DNA of 64,000 nt from Candidatus Saccharimonadota bacterium (lineage in GTDB: Bacteria; Patescibacteriota; Saccharimonadia; Saccharimonadales; Saccharimonadaceae). The notes below the pieces were generated by a model. The model was not told the DNA's origin and did no database searches. It saw only the letters and a program-made list of their open reading frames with translations. This document shows positions 25,186 through 34,802 of this stretch, piece by piece (positions within the stretch are counted from its first letter, which is position 1; the number at the start of each line of letters is the position of its first letter). Both the position numbers and the translations under genes were made by a program. Where the stretch lies: contig QJZZ01000003.1 of NCBI GenBank assembly GCA_003246575.1, positions 1-64,000 on the forward strand. The letters are read 5' to 3'.

Positions 25186-27261
25186 CTAATCATCGTCATC
25201 GACTGATTCATGCGCGAAATGACCAACCCCATGTCGTCGCAGGAACGCGACAATAAGCACGTTGGCGACAACCGCTGTTGCGATAAGCACTAGCAGATTC
25301 CTCCAATACACATCACCGCCCATTCCAGAGGAAATAGACTCTCTAAATGCCCAAATCGAGTACGTCATCGGCATGAACGGATTCAGCGATTGAAAGAATT
25401 GACCCGACAGGACAATAGGGAAGACACCCGCGGATGATCCTAGCTGCAAAACGAGCAGTAACATCGCGAGGAAGCGCCCTATATTGTCGAGTGTCAGTAC
25501 GAGGAATGTGATGATCGACATATTGGTGACTGACACAACAAGACTCAGCAGAATGAACTGAGCAAGGTTGTCTGGGTGCAGACCAAGACCAAGGATCATG
25601 ATCGAGTCAAGGACGAGAGCCTGACCAATAGCCACGGTGCCTGCAACCGACATCTTCGCCATCCACCATGCACGACCGTTCTTTGGACGGTCATAGTGAC
25701 GACGAATAGGATAGATGACGTTAAAGACGAGAGCGCCGACATATAGGCCTAGCGACAGCACATACGGCGACAGCGCGTATCCGTAGTTCGGGACATGCCC
25801 ATCGACATATTCGCGGAGCGTCACAGGTTCAACCGCTTGTTCCGCGAATGAGCTATCTATCACTTGAGCGCTCAGTTCAGATTGAATCATAGTCAGCCCA
25901 TCGCTTAATTCACGCGCGCCATTGGTTAGGTCGATTGTACCGGATACTAGTTTCGCGTTCCGCGCAGTAAGCTGGCCAAGCCCGTTAAGTAGTTCCGAAG
26001 AACCATCTTCTGCGTTCGCAAGCCCGGCATTCAACTCACTTGCGCCCGCACGAAGCTCAGACACACCGCCGTCCACGGCAGCATACCCACCCAGCGCGTC
26101 GTCCACGAGCGGAGCAACAGTCCCCATACCTCCATCAAGCGAACCAACGGAAGAGAGCAGGGAATTTTGCTGGGTCTGTAGTGCAGACTGTAGGTTTGTA
26201 AGCGCGACAAGAAGATTGCCGACCCTGTCAGGAAGCGCATCCGCGGCATCGATATAGTCAACAATACGCGCCAGTTGAACAGGTTCGACACTAACAGTCG
26301 GTTCCGTACTCTGAGATAGTGCAGTTATCGTGACAATATCTGCCGACGCGTCTGTTCGAGTTTGGCTATATTCATTTAGCGCAGCTTGGAGCTCCCAGAC
26401 GCTAGACTGGAGTGCCGACTGCAGCCCAGCAATGGTGGAGTCTGGGGCCGCAAGCGTGCTGTGCAGTTCGGACAATCCCGCCGAAATCACAGCAAGTCCA
26501 TTTCTGAGTGTTTGCATGTCAGTGTTAGACGGCAACCCGTTCTGGAGCCGATATAGTCCGTCAGATAGCGATGCGGCACCCGTGGATAATCGTCGCACAC
26601 CCTGAAGGAGTGACTCTTGCCCGTCGTGCGCCGCAACGACTCCGTTTGTGTAGCGGATGATTCCATCCGAGAGTTCGGCTTGCCCATCAACAACTTGTAC
26701 CGCGCCATCCGCCGCGCGACCAACGCCATCCGTCAATTTCGATATACTGTCTACGAGTGTATCTAAGTATGCGTGGCGCACACTTTCCGACACAGACGCT
26801 TCGATCTTCTCGGCAGCCTGGCGTGTCAGCAGTGAGGCGACATAGTTACGTGCAGGTGTTGTTGTATAACGGAGTTCAGCCTTCTTCGGTTGACCGCTTG
26901 TAACCGTTGCAATGCTCGCCGAAAAGTCAGATGGAACCTCGATCATCATATAATACTCACCGTTTTCTATACCATCGGCCGCAGTTTGGGTATCCACGAA
27001 TTGCCAGTCCATCTGGCGGTCACTAGAAAGCTGCTCAACCAGTTCATCGCCAGCAGCTATTTTATTTCCAGACACTTCAGCGCCTTCATCATTATTTACG
27101 ATCGCAACAGGCAAGTGTTGGGTATTGCCGTATGGATCCCATATAGACCCAAGAAAGAAGCCGCCATACATAATAGGGATAAACAGCATTACAATCATAG
27201 ATACGATGAGGATTCTATTTTTCGATAGGTGACGCCATTCAGCCTTGAGCGATTCAAACAT
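25186..27261 (-). CDS. YhgE/Pip-type ABC-2-like membrane protein
   Basis: A 691-aa protein. One TM helix at the N-terminus (RILIVSMIVMLFIPIMYGG), a ~430-residue external region with repeated Gly/Leu heptads (LSDGLYRLQNG-like), and about five C-terminal TM helices. This is the YhgE/Pip layout, related to type VII secretion EsaA and to ABC-2 permeases. The ATG at 27261 is preceded by AGGAGG at good spacing and overlaps the Rrf2 gene by eight bases. It is probably an envelope transport or surface protein under Rrf2 control. Confidence 0.87.
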   Translation of the reverse strand: MFESLKAEWRHLSKNRILIVSMIVMLFIPIMYGGFFLGSIWDPYGNTQHLPVAIVNNDEGAEVSGNKIAAGDELVEQLSSDRQMDWQFVDTQTAADGIENGEYYMMIEVPSDFSASIATVTSGQPKKAELRYTTTPARNYVASLLTRQAAEKIEASVSESVRHAYLDTLVDSISKLTDGVGRAADGAVQVVDGQAELSDGIIRYTNGVVAAHDGQESLLQGVRRLSTGAASLSDGLYRLQNGLPSNTDMQTLRNGLAVISAGLSELHSTLAAPDSTIAGLQSALQSSVWELQAALNEYSQTRTDASADIVTITALSQSTEPTVSVEPVQLARIVDYIDAADALPDRVGNLLVALTNLQSALQTQQNSLLSSVGSLDGGMGTVAPLVDDALGGYAAVDGGVSELRAGASELNAGLANAEDGSSELLNGLGQLTARNAKLVSGTIDLTNGARELSDGLTMIQSELSAQVIDSSFAEQAVEPVTLREYVDGHVPNYGYALSPYVLSLGLYVGALVFNVIYPIRRHYDRPKNGRAWWMAKMSVAGTVAIGQALVLDSIMILGLGLHPDNLAQFILLSLVVSVTNMSIITFLVLTLDNIGRFLAMLLLVLQLGSSAGVFPIVLSGQFFQSLNPFMPMTYSIWAFRESISSGMGGDVYWRNLLVLIATAVVANVLIVAFLRRHGVGHFAHESVDDDD

Positions 27262-27694
27262 CTGAAACCTCCTTGCTGGCATCATCAATCACGTCCTGCA
27301 TCGTTGTATTTGCAAGCTCGCGCCACCACACAGCCTCTGCGCGCTCAAGGGCCTCGCCTACGACAGAGATACCCTGCTGCGCAAGTGCAGAACCCGGAAA
27401 TACGCGACTCATGATGCCTGTCTCTGCAAAGAATACCTCGTCTGTCTCCGTCGCGCGTACAACATCGCTCAGCCTAATCTCACTTGGGTTTCGTGACAAG
27501 ACATATCCGCCACCAACACCGTGTGTCGACATGATGATTTCAGCCACAACAAGGCGTCTGGTAATTTTCATCAAATAGCTAGGCGATACACCCAGTCGTT
27601 TATTTAGATCACTGTTCGTGACAGGATGACCCTTATGCTCAGCAATAATCGCAAGAACACCACAGGCCTGCTCGAATGATCGTGATAGTTTCAT
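27254..27694 (-). CDS. Rrf2-family transcriptional regulator
   Basis: A 146-aa protein with the winged helix-turn-helix of Rrf2 (LNKRLGVSPSYLMKITRRL, residues ~30-50, and GVGGGYVLSRNPSEIRLSDV). The three clustered cysteines that hold an Fe-S cluster in IscR or NsrR are absent, so a cluster-free sensing mode is likely. It overlaps the downstream YhgE/Pip gene. Two direct repeats in its promoter are the probable operator. Confidence 0.9.
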   Translation of the reverse strand: MKLSRSFEQACGVLAIIAEHKGHPVTNSDLNKRLGVSPSYLMKITRRLVVAEIIMSTHGVGGGYVLSRNPSEIRLSDVVRATETDEVFFAETGIMSRVFPGSALAQQGISVVGEALERAEAVWWRELANTTMQDVIDDASKEVSDV

Positions 27695-27724
27695 GCTTCA
27701 CCTCAGCGCGACAAAGTCGCTTAT

Positions 27725-27755
27725 TATAGATAATAGATGTCTAGTATAGATAATA
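27725..27755 (-). promoter_or_regulatory. Direct-repeat operator candidate for the Rrf2 regulator
   Basis: The 11-base TATTATCTATA (minus strand) occurs twice, at 27725-27735 and 27745-27755. The copies are 20 bases apart, about two helical turns. They run into TATACT and TATAAT -10-like sequences, so binding would block transcription of the rrf2-yhgE operon. A GCGAC-TTT-GTCGC hairpin follows in the leader. Confidence 0.5.
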
Positions 27756-27833
27756 CTCGTACTGCCGCGATAATGCAATATCCTGCGACAGCCGAAACAT
27801 GATATGCATAAGAAGATTTGATAGTATATATTC

Positions 27834-28346
27834 ATGACAAAAACAGCAGAACACTCTTCGAGCCGGCTTGAGTTTATGGCAGATATACTCAAAGAACGAA
27901 TATATGCGACATTCGCACTCATTGCTGTGCTTGCGACCATTGACACAGACCACACTGCGTCTAGTCACGCCGCGATACTAATCTCGGCAACAATTGCATC
28001 TCTATGGGCAGCAAGCATCGTTGCCACGAGCATGTCACGTCGCATCGTGTTCAAGAACAGAAAAAATCACGAGCAAAGCCTCAGACGTGAGCTCGCCGTT
28101 CATGCGCCCATGCTCTTTTCGCTCGCTTTTCCTCTTCTAATGATAGGGATTTCGGGCATGGGTGCTATTTCATTACTATGGGCGGTCAATATATCAATTG
28201 CGTCAACAGTGTTCTTGATGATCGGATGGTCGATACGTTCTGCTCGTCCGCTACATTCGCGAACACTGCCGCTCATTGCCCTCATTGCATTCCAGATTGC
28301 TGTCGGCTTCGGCGTTGTAGTGCTCAAAATCGCAGCTGGCCACTAA
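27834..28346 (+). CDS. Small polytopic membrane protein, unknown
   Basis: A 170-aa protein with four predicted TM helices (near residues 25-40, 45-65, 88-130 and 145-167) and a basic loop (RRIVFKNRKNHEQSLRRE). No family recognised. A TAGTAT lies six bases before the ATG. It converges with and overlaps the next gene by four bases. Confidence 0.72.
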   Translation: MTKTAEHSSSRLEFMADILKERIYATFALIAVLATIDTDHTASSHAAILISATIASLWAASIVATSMSRRIVFKNRKNHEQSLRRELAVHAPMLFSLAFPLLMIGISGMGAISLLWAVNISIASTVFLMIGWSIRSARPLHSRTLPLIALIAFQIAVGFGVVVLKIAAGH

Positions 28347-28921
28347 GCCGGTAGTGCATGCCCCGCGAGTGATACGAGCATCAAAAAGTACACAATATAC
28401 GCTGTCTCATATGTAAATAATCGTTCTCGTTGGCTTCGCAGTCGTAGCAGCATCCAGGATGCAATCACGTAGAAACCTACTGTGAATATGGCAAACCAAC
28501 CCGGTGTATCGCTGCCGTAACTCACAACTACAGCCGGGAGTAGCAACATAGCACCCGCGGTGATGCTTGCACAGACTTGATGAAAACGCCGTCTCCAGCC
28601 GTGACGTGACGGAACCAGGACAAATCCAAGCTCTGCAATACCAGCGAGTAACAGTATTCCATACATCCAGACCGGCGTGCCCGTCAATGGCAGCAGCCAA
28701 AGCCATAGGTACGCATAGTAGATAGGGAAGAATACGCACATCACCGTCACGAAGCAAATCAGTAGCCATCGATGTCGTGCGACCGTGTCGCTAATTGTCA
28801 CCCCGAATGTGCCGCCTCGTAAGCGAAAGAGCAACAGCGATCCGCCCACAACAAAAAGTATCGCAGCTAGCGATACAAGGTCTGCATTTTTCCAGAATTC
28901 AACCGGCGCTTCAGGAGTCAT
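28343..28921 (-). CDS. Polytopic membrane protein, unknown
   Basis: A 192-aa protein with about six hydrophobic segments. The start is set at 28921 because TATAGT (28928-28933 on the minus strand) ends six bases before that ATG; a longer in-frame extension would enter the upstream gene. No recognised family. Confidence 0.75.
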   Translation of the reverse strand: MTPEAPVEFWKNADLVSLAAILFVVGGSLLLFRLRGGTFGVTISDTVARHRWLLICFVTVMCVFFPIYYAYLWLWLLPLTGTPVWMYGILLLAGIAELGFVLVPSRHGWRRRFHQVCASITAGAMLLLPAVVVSYGSDTPGWFAIFTVGFYVIASWMLLRLRSQRERLFTYETAYIVYFLMLVSLAGHALPA

Positions 28922-28952
28922 ATTTTCACTATACCAAGAAACACTGCCCTGT

Positions 28953-29288
28953 CTATGAGTCTCCTTGAATCGATACTCGCGCAAGGACCGCGCGGTACGA
29001 TCCCGGCATGTCAATCACAATGGCGCCATCCACTTCGACAAACCCCACTACTAATCCGCCGTGCCATTGCTCGATAGTTCGGCGCGCTTCATCAATGCTA
29101 CCCATGTAGTCAAACTCCAAGGAAACATAATATTCTTCACGTTCGTCGTATATCCTGACAAGAAGCGCAAAAACATCCGGACTAATAGCCTCGTATTTAA
29201 GCGGGGTAATGAGCTGATTTGACAGAGCAATAAATGGCCCTACAAGTCTGCGCACCTCTTGCTGATCAAATATAGTATAGTTCGTCAT
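28953..29288 (-). CDS. Unknown 111-aa soluble protein
   Basis: A mixed alpha/beta protein (LLVRIYDEREEYYVSLEFDY, then VVGFVEVDGAIVIDMPGSYR). The start has a GGGAG site nine bases upstream. It lies 41 bases after the HAD gene, so the two are probably co-transcribed. No family recognised. Confidence 0.68.
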   Translation of the reverse strand: MTNYTIFDQQEVRRLVGPFIALSNQLITPLKYEAISPDVFALLVRIYDEREEYYVSLEFDYMGSIDEARRTIEQWHGGLVVGFVEVDGAIVIDMPGSYRAVLARVSIQGDS

Positions 29289-29329
29289 TCTTTTCTCCCA
29301 GAATCATCATCACACAGTACTGTATAAAA

Positions 29330-29959
29330 TTACAGGCCCAGATCATCTAAGCGCTTACGCAACACACGTATTACTTGCTCCGTGGAAGCAAATCGTAGCA
29401 CATCCATACCCATTGATGCAGCTCCATCGAGATGTCGCTGCTTGTCATCGATAAATAGTACCGTGCTCGCCTCAACTGCGAGAGTGTCGAGTAGGTGCGC
29501 ATATATCCGCTTGTCCGGCTTCGCGACACCTGCGCGCCACGACAGGACGATCAGATCAAACCCAGATGCTCGATTGATACCGAGTTCAGATTGCACATTC
29601 TCGTATATCGCAATCGTATTCGATAAGATAGCCAACCGAATCCCTCGATCTTTGACCTCACCCAGGAACGACAGTAGCTCGGAATTCACTTTCACTTGCT
29701 TGCGATACGCGTTCTCAAAATATGAATATATGCCAGGAGGTGCCGCGTACTCCAGTTCGCTCTCTAGTCGAGACCGGAACTCTTCTTCTGGTACATACCG
29801 CGTTTCCATCGTCGTGTAGTGCAATTCGTTTATGCGGTGCGCGAGCGATTCACTCACACCAAGTTCATTCATGAGCAGTTGATCAAAACCGATAGACAAA
29901 TCATTTTTCAGCAGCAGTACATCTCCAATGTCGACAACAAGATAGTTGAGCTCACTCAT
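29330..29959 (-). CDS. HAD-superfamily hydrolase-like protein
   Basis: A 209-aa protein. Motif I reads VVDIGDVLLL, motif II LAILSNT, a Lys occurs in GVAKPDKRIY and motif IV is VLFIDDKQRHLDGA. The second Asp of the usual DxD is a Gly, as in the YihX-like subgroup. It probably dephosphorylates a small metabolite. TAGACT (29966-29971 on the minus strand) ends six bases before the ATG. Confidence 0.85.
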   Translation of the reverse strand: MSELNYLVVDIGDVLLLKNDLSIGFDQLLMNELGVSESLAHRINELHYTTMETRYVPEEEFRSRLESELEYAAPPGIYSYFENAYRKQVKVNSELLSFLGEVKDRGIRLAILSNTIAIYENVQSELGINRASGFDLIVLSWRAGVAKPDKRIYAHLLDTLAVEASTVLFIDDKQRHLDGAASMGMDVLRFASTEQVIRVLRKRLDDLGL

Positions 29960-30010
29960 TCTCTCAGTCTAAAATGTGATACCGCTACACGCAAGTACAG
30001 TCAACATTGC

Positions 30011-30880
30011 CTACGCGTGCGAAGCACGACGCTTCCGTGCATTCGCGACGAGCCTGCGACGCTGAACAATCCAATACAATAGCCAGATCGATAGTACAAA
30101 TATGAGTGAAAGAATTCCTTCGACCGTCTGAGTTAATTCAGTCGGACGAGGATTGATATAGACGCTCACGGAAGATTCTAGCAATGTTACCACATACACG
30201 GCAAAAACGAGAACCGACGCAGCCACAGCTGCCCACGTGGCCCTGAGCAGTCCGGCCATACGGACTTTTAGGATAGACAAATACGCCAAGCCGTAGGAGA
30301 ACACAATGAACACCGCCGGCAGCGCCAGGGCTAGACTGAACGTCTCATTGACAAGTGCAGTCACTGTCGGCAAGAGGGTAACAAGCATCACGGTCGCGAT
30401 GAGTGTGATGGCAAACGGAACGTACTCGATAACGTCTTTCTTGGCATATTTGCTCCCCCTATGAAGTACAGCTAGGGCAGCGATCAAGGCAATCACACCA
30501 ACACTCGGCAATACGTTGACGGCAACTATACCAAGCAGGTGATTGGCATACATCGCAACAGGCACAGTTAGATACATGGACATGAGCTGCGCAAGCCAAA
30601 AAGCCAGAAGACCAAATAACATTCCATTGAAATGATGGCTCACTTTCGACGTTGACTTCGTCTGCTTGCTGCCCGCTATATAGCCGATGAGTGCAGGCAA
30701 AAGAGCGCCGACAGTCAGGGCGGTCATAGATACAATCACGTTCGGCACGACGACATGCGGATTCGACAAAAGCATACCAAAGGGTATGGTTGTCGATAGC
30801 AGCACTGCAATAATTAGCATACAGTACAAGACATAGCCGGTGATAATGAGAGGCGTAGAGATATTTTTTGATGTAGCCAT
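30011..30880 (-). CDS. Polytopic membrane protein, unknown
   Basis: A 289-aa protein with about eight predicted TM helices and a very basic C-terminal tail (RRRLVANARKRRASHA). TATACT lies ten bases before the ATG on the minus strand. No transporter signature recognised. Confidence 0.75.
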   Translation of the reverse strand: MATSKNISTPLIITGYVLYCMLIIAVLLSTTIPFGMLLSNPHVVVPNVIVSMTALTVGALLPALIGYIAGSKQTKSTSKVSHHFNGMLFGLLAFWLAQLMSMYLTVPVAMYANHLLGIVAVNVLPSVGVIALIAALAVLHRGSKYAKKDVIEYVPFAITLIATVMLVTLLPTVTALVNETFSLALALPAVFIVFSYGLAYLSILKVRMAGLLRATWAAVAASVLVFAVYVVTLLESSVSVYINPRPTELTQTVEGILSLIFVLSIWLLYWIVQRRRLVANARKRRASHA

Positions 30881-31132
30881 AACTGTTTTAAGTATACATT
30901 AAGAGTGGTAATGCGCACAATACCTACCTAGAATGTTACCGCGACAGGCACGTTCGAATTGGTCGTCGTACCATTTCCGAACTGAACATAAGCATTATTT
31001 TTTCAACAGTCGCAACGAGGTGCACTTTCGCATATGCGCCAGCCTAGGCGCGCAAGCGTAGAGTAATATTCCGTCGAGATTTAATAGCACGGGTCAACGA
31101 GTATTCGCTACCGTACGTCATAGCGCATATGG
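30881..31132. other. Intergenic region, no gene seen
   Basis: About 250 bases between divergent genes. Apart from short inverted repeats (GCGCC and GGCGC near 31036-31052) and the two flanking promoters, nothing gene-like or RNA-like was recognised. Confidence 0.5.
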
Positions 31133-31173
31133 TAAACTGTGAGTATAACAAGTTTAATCCACTAGGGAGCACA
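31133..31173 (+). promoter_or_regulatory. Conserved promoter-leader of the pilin/RCC1 gene, copy 1
   Basis: TAAACT at 31133-31138 and a leader ending CACTAGGGAGCACA-GTG closely match 34761-34802 before the second copy. The shared leader suggests common regulation and supports GTG as the start of both genes. Confidence 0.6.
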
Positions 31174-32682
31174 GTGACACATTTTCAATTACACGTCAAA
31201 ACACGACAGCACCCGTCTGGTTTTACGATCGTTGAACTCCTCATCACTATTGTCGTCATCGCGATCCTTGCAACCCTTGCGGTCGTATCATACAACGGAA
31301 TCCAGACTCGTGCTCACAATGCGGCATTACAATCCGACCTACGGAATGCAGCAACGCAGCTTGGTACATTAAACGCAATCGATGGGGCATACCCGTCTGG
31401 CTCCGTTGTTCCGGGCAGTCTAAAAACTAGCGGAAACAACGAACTGCAATATACATCAGATGGCACTACATTTTGCCTCACAGCCACATCACCTACTCCG
31501 GGCACTGTGGCATACCACGTCGATGAGAGTGGCTCCGTTCAAGAGGGTGCTTGCGACGGACATATCGTAGGTGGGTCTGGCAGCCCAGCGCCGAGCGGGT
31601 GGACGGCAATAGCTACAGGAAGGCTACACGCATGCGGCATCAAGGACGAGGTAGCGTATTGCTGGGGATACAATACTTCCGGGCAGCTCGGAAATGGCAC
31701 GACGGCAAATTCATCAACACCTGTAGCCGTCAACACCGGGGCAATGTCGGGTGCTGTAACGGCAATTAAGGCCAATGCCGATCAGACCTGCGCTACGACC
31801 GCGAGTGGCATGTATTGTTGGGGCTACAACGGGTACGGGCAACTCGGAAATGGCACGACGGCAAGTTCGTCAACACCCGTAGCCGTCAACACCGGTGCAA
31901 TGTCGGGAGCGGTAACAAGCTTTACTGTCGGAAAAGACCACGCATGCGCCACGACCGCGACTGGCGTGTATTGCTGGGGATACAACAACTACGGGCAGCT
32001 AGGAAATGGCACGACAACAAACTCATCGACACCTGTAGCCGTCAGCGCTGGGTCGATGTCGGGTGCTGTAACGGCAATCGATGCGGGCGGCAATCACACC
32101 TGCGCAACAACCACGAGTGGCGTCTACTGCTGGGGCTGGAATATATACGGCCAAATTGGTAACGGATCGACTACAAACTCATCTTCACCAGTAGCCGTCA
32201 GCTCGGCGGTCATGTCGGGGGAGGCAACAAGTCTTGCGGCAGGATACCAGCATTCTTGCGCCACAACCTCTGGCGGCACATACTGCTGGGGTTATGGATC
32301 ATCAGGTCAGATCGGCCGTGGCTCAACATCAAATAGCCTCGTGCCGGCCGCGGTCAACTCATCAACTATGACGAGCGGCGTCTCAAGCCTCGCTGCTGGA
32401 TACTTCCATGCCTGCGCCATAGCAGCTGACAATGCATACTGTTGGGGTATGAATACTTCAGGCCAACTCGGAAATGGTGCAACGACGAACTCCACTGTGC
32501 CAGTTGTGGTCAATACGGCGACCGTCTCGGGAACTATAGAGGGACTAGCGGCAGGAACTAACTTTACATGTGCCACCACGTTAAGCAACGTATACTGTTG
32601 GGGATCTAACGCATATGGGCAGCTCGGAAACGGCACTACGACCGACTCGTCTGTGCCTGTCGAGATTTCAAACGTCTCCTAG
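31174..32682 (+). CDS. Type IV pilin-like/RCC1 beta-propeller fusion protein (copy 1)
   Basis: A 502-aa protein. A prepilin signal (HPSG-FTIVELLITIVVIAILA, Glu at +5) and pilin-like region (to ~residue 135) are followed by seven RCC1 repeats, each carrying YCWGxNxxGQLGNGTT-like motifs and a spaced Cys pair. Seven repeats make one complete propeller. The GTG at 31174 is preferred: it has an AGGGAG site and the same leader as the paralogue at 34803. The first three repeats are nearly identical in DNA, which suggests recent amplification. It is probably a surface-displayed binding protein. Confidence 0.87.
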   Translation: MTHFQLHVKTRQHPSGFTIVELLITIVVIAILATLAVVSYNGIQTRAHNAALQSDLRNAATQLGTLNAIDGAYPSGSVVPGSLKTSGNNELQYTSDGTTFCLTATSPTPGTVAYHVDESGSVQEGACDGHIVGGSGSPAPSGWTAIATGRLHACGIKDEVAYCWGYNTSGQLGNGTTANSSTPVAVNTGAMSGAVTAIKANADQTCATTASGMYCWGYNGYGQLGNGTTASSSTPVAVNTGAMSGAVTSFTVGKDHACATTATGVYCWGYNNYGQLGNGTTTNSSTPVAVSAGSMSGAVTAIDAGGNHTCATTTSGVYCWGWNIYGQIGNGSTTNSSSPVAVSSAVMSGEATSLAAGYQHSCATTSGGTYCWGYGSSGQIGRGSTSNSLVPAAVNSSTMTSGVSSLAAGYFHACAIAADNAYCWGMNTSGQLGNGATTNSTVPVVVNTATVSGTIEGLAAGTNFTCATTLSNVYCWGSNAYGQLGNGTTTDSSVPVEISNVS

Positions 32683-32768
32683 CGAATAGAATACCGTTAC
32701 ATTACATTTTTGCAGCAGACAGGTGCCGCGCGCGTATCCGACGAAGCGACAGATGCTATACTGTCTAC

Positions 32769-33512
32769 ATGCCCAAAACACATGCAACGCCAGTCGTTGA
32801 GGTCCGTGATTTTGCACTCACGATACGCGACAAAAAAATCATCACGAACGTAAGCTTCACCGTCAAGGCGGGTGAGGTACTCGCACTTCTCGGAGCGAAC
32901 GGCTCCGGCAAAACCAGCACTATACGCTCACTCCTCGGTATTTATACTGCCAGCTCTGGCACACTTCACGTCAACGGCGAGAAAATCACGCCGGAACGTT
33001 CCGGTCTCGTTGGATATCTTCCAGAAGAGCGCGGGCTCTACGTTCGCACAAAAGTCCTAGAAGTCATGACCTACTTCGGCGAGCTCAAAGGCATGAGTCG
33101 CCCTGACGCACGCGCATTTGCGCTGTCATATCTCGAACGTGTTGGGCTATCCGACAAGGCAGGCACACAGCTCAAAAAACTTTCAGGTGGACAGCAACAA
33201 AAGATTCAGCTTGGTGTTGCTATCATGGGTGATCCCGAACTGCTGATTCTCGACGAGCCAACAAAGGGCCTCGATCCGATGAACCGACACCTGCTGATTG
33301 ATATCGTGCAGGAGCGTCAGGCCAAAGGATGCGCCGTCATCTACACCACCCACCTGATGGAAGAGGTTGAGAAACTCGCAGACAGCGTCCTCATCCTCAA
33401 AGACGGTACGACACACGCATATGGATCCGTCGACGAGCTAAAGAAGCAGTTCAAGGCTACGTCAATCGACGAGGTCTTTATTCACGTATACGAAGGGGCT
33501 GACAATGAATAA
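32769..33512 (+). CDS. ABC transporter ATP-binding protein
   Basis: A 247-aa ATPase: Walker A GANGSGKTS (residue ~40), Q-loop region GYLPEERGLY, signature LSGGQQQK, Walker B LLILDEPTKGLDP and H-loop TTHLMEE. It resembles NatA-type exporters. TATACT (32757-32762), preceded by TGC, ends six bases before the ATG. It overlaps its permease by eight bases and lies between the two pilin/RCC1 genes. Confidence 0.93.
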   Translation: MPKTHATPVVEVRDFALTIRDKKIITNVSFTVKAGEVLALLGANGSGKTSTIRSLLGIYTASSGTLHVNGEKITPERSGLVGYLPEERGLYVRTKVLEVMTYFGELKGMSRPDARAFALSYLERVGLSDKAGTQLKKLSGGQQQKIQLGVAIMGDPELLILDEPTKGLDPMNRHLLIDIVQERQAKGCAVIYTTHLMEEVEKLADSVLILKDGTTHAYGSVDELKKQFKATSIDEVFIHVYEGADNE

Positions 33513-34740
33513 GCTACGCTCGATCATTCGCCACGAATATATCTCAATCGTTTCACAAAAGAGCTTCTGGATCATGATGCTCATCATTCCGGCACTCGTT
33601 GGGTTCATTTTTGCTATTAACCATTTCTCGTCACAATCCAGCTCAGACCGCATCAATCAAATCGGCCAAGACCTGCAAGACGTAGCGATTATCGATGAAA
33701 CGGGTCTCATAGATTCGTCCATCGTCGAGCAAAGTGGACTCAAGCTGCACGACCCATCCGAACAGGACAGCCTCATGGCGTCGGTCAAGGCAGGGGAGCG
33801 CAGCGGCCTCATTGTCTACCCGTCAGATTTGCCGCAGACGACCACCTACGACGTATACCTCAGTACCGCCGATATTGGCGTGATGAGCGCCGTACAGTCA
33901 ACCGCGGGTTCACTCCTTCGCGCTAGCGTACTAGCTCCGCTCGGCTCACCTGAGATTATCGCACTAGCACAGACAAACACCACTGCAAACCTCACGTTTT
34001 ACGAGGAAGGTGAACAAACCGGCGGGTTCAATGATTACATCGTGCCAGGCCTCATTACCGCACTGTTTTTCATGGTTATTAGCTTCTCGATGAGCTTCAT
34101 GCTTGTCAGTATTAGCGAAGAAAAAGAAAATCGCTCGATGGAGATGGTGCTAACCTACGTCAATCCACGTGATCTCGTTATCGGCAAAATCATCGGCGTG
34201 ACGCTCGTTACAATCACGCAAATCCTGTTTTTCACTGCGCTATCCGCGATTGCGTTTTTGGTATTGCAATCAGGCGATACAGCTCCAGCGCTGCCGCTCG
34301 GCATTGACCTCGCACAAATTCCATTTGACCCTGCCGTCATCGCCGTGTCTCTTGTGATACTTCTGCTTGGCTTCTTCGTCTACGCAGGTCTCATGATTGT
34401 TGTCGCGTCAATGGCACCAACCGCCAAGGAAGCAAACGGCTTCTCAAGTGTATTTATCATTGGCTCGATCATCCCAATCTACTTCTCGGAACTCATCATC
34501 ACGGACGCCAGCAATCCAATCGTCGGGTTCCTAACGTATTTTCCACTGACAGCGCCTATGACCAGCCTGCTACGCAATACCGTCGGCAGTCTCGATATTG
34601 TTAGTGCAATCATCGTTATCATTGCACTCGCGGTCTATGCCATAGGTTCGTTCTATCTTGCGATCAAAGCGTTTCGTGCTGGCTCACTCGAATTCGCGCA
34701 AAGCGTCAAACTATCGCAGCTATTTCGTTCGCAACGGTAG
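33505..34740 (+). CDS. ABC-2 type permease (NatB-like)
   Basis: A 411-aa permease with an N-terminal TM helix (residues ~22-38), a ~140-residue external domain and about five C-terminal TM helices, including the conserved cytoplasmic EEKENRSMEMVLTYVNPRDLVIGK. It pairs with the upstream ATPase as an exporter; the substrate (sodium, peptide or lipid) cannot be read. Confidence 0.9.
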   Translation: MNKLRSIIRHEYISIVSQKSFWIMMLIIPALVGFIFAINHFSSQSSSDRINQIGQDLQDVAIIDETGLIDSSIVEQSGLKLHDPSEQDSLMASVKAGERSGLIVYPSDLPQTTTYDVYLSTADIGVMSAVQSTAGSLLRASVLAPLGSPEIIALAQTNTTANLTFYEEGEQTGGFNDYIVPGLITALFFMVISFSMSFMLVSISEEKENRSMEMVLTYVNPRDLVIGKIIGVTLVTITQILFFTALSAIAFLVLQSGDTAPALPLGIDLAQIPFDPAVIAVSLVILLLGFFVYAGLMIVVASMAPTAKEANGFSSVFIIGSIIPIYFSELIITDASNPIVGFLTYFPLTAPMTSLLRNTVGSLDIVSAIIVIIALAVYAIGSFYLAIKAFRAGSLEFAQSVKLSQLFRSQR

Positions 34741-34760
34741 TCTAGTAGTGGGACGTATGC

Positions 34761-34802
34761 TAAACTGTGTATATAGTTAAGTTCGATTCACTAGGGGGCG
34801 TA
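34761..34802 (+). promoter_or_regulatory. Conserved promoter-leader of the pilin/RCC1 gene, copy 2
   Basis: TAAACT at 34761-34766 and a leader ending CACTAGGGGGCGTA-GTG, nearly the same as the leader before copy 1 at 31133. Confidence 0.6.
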
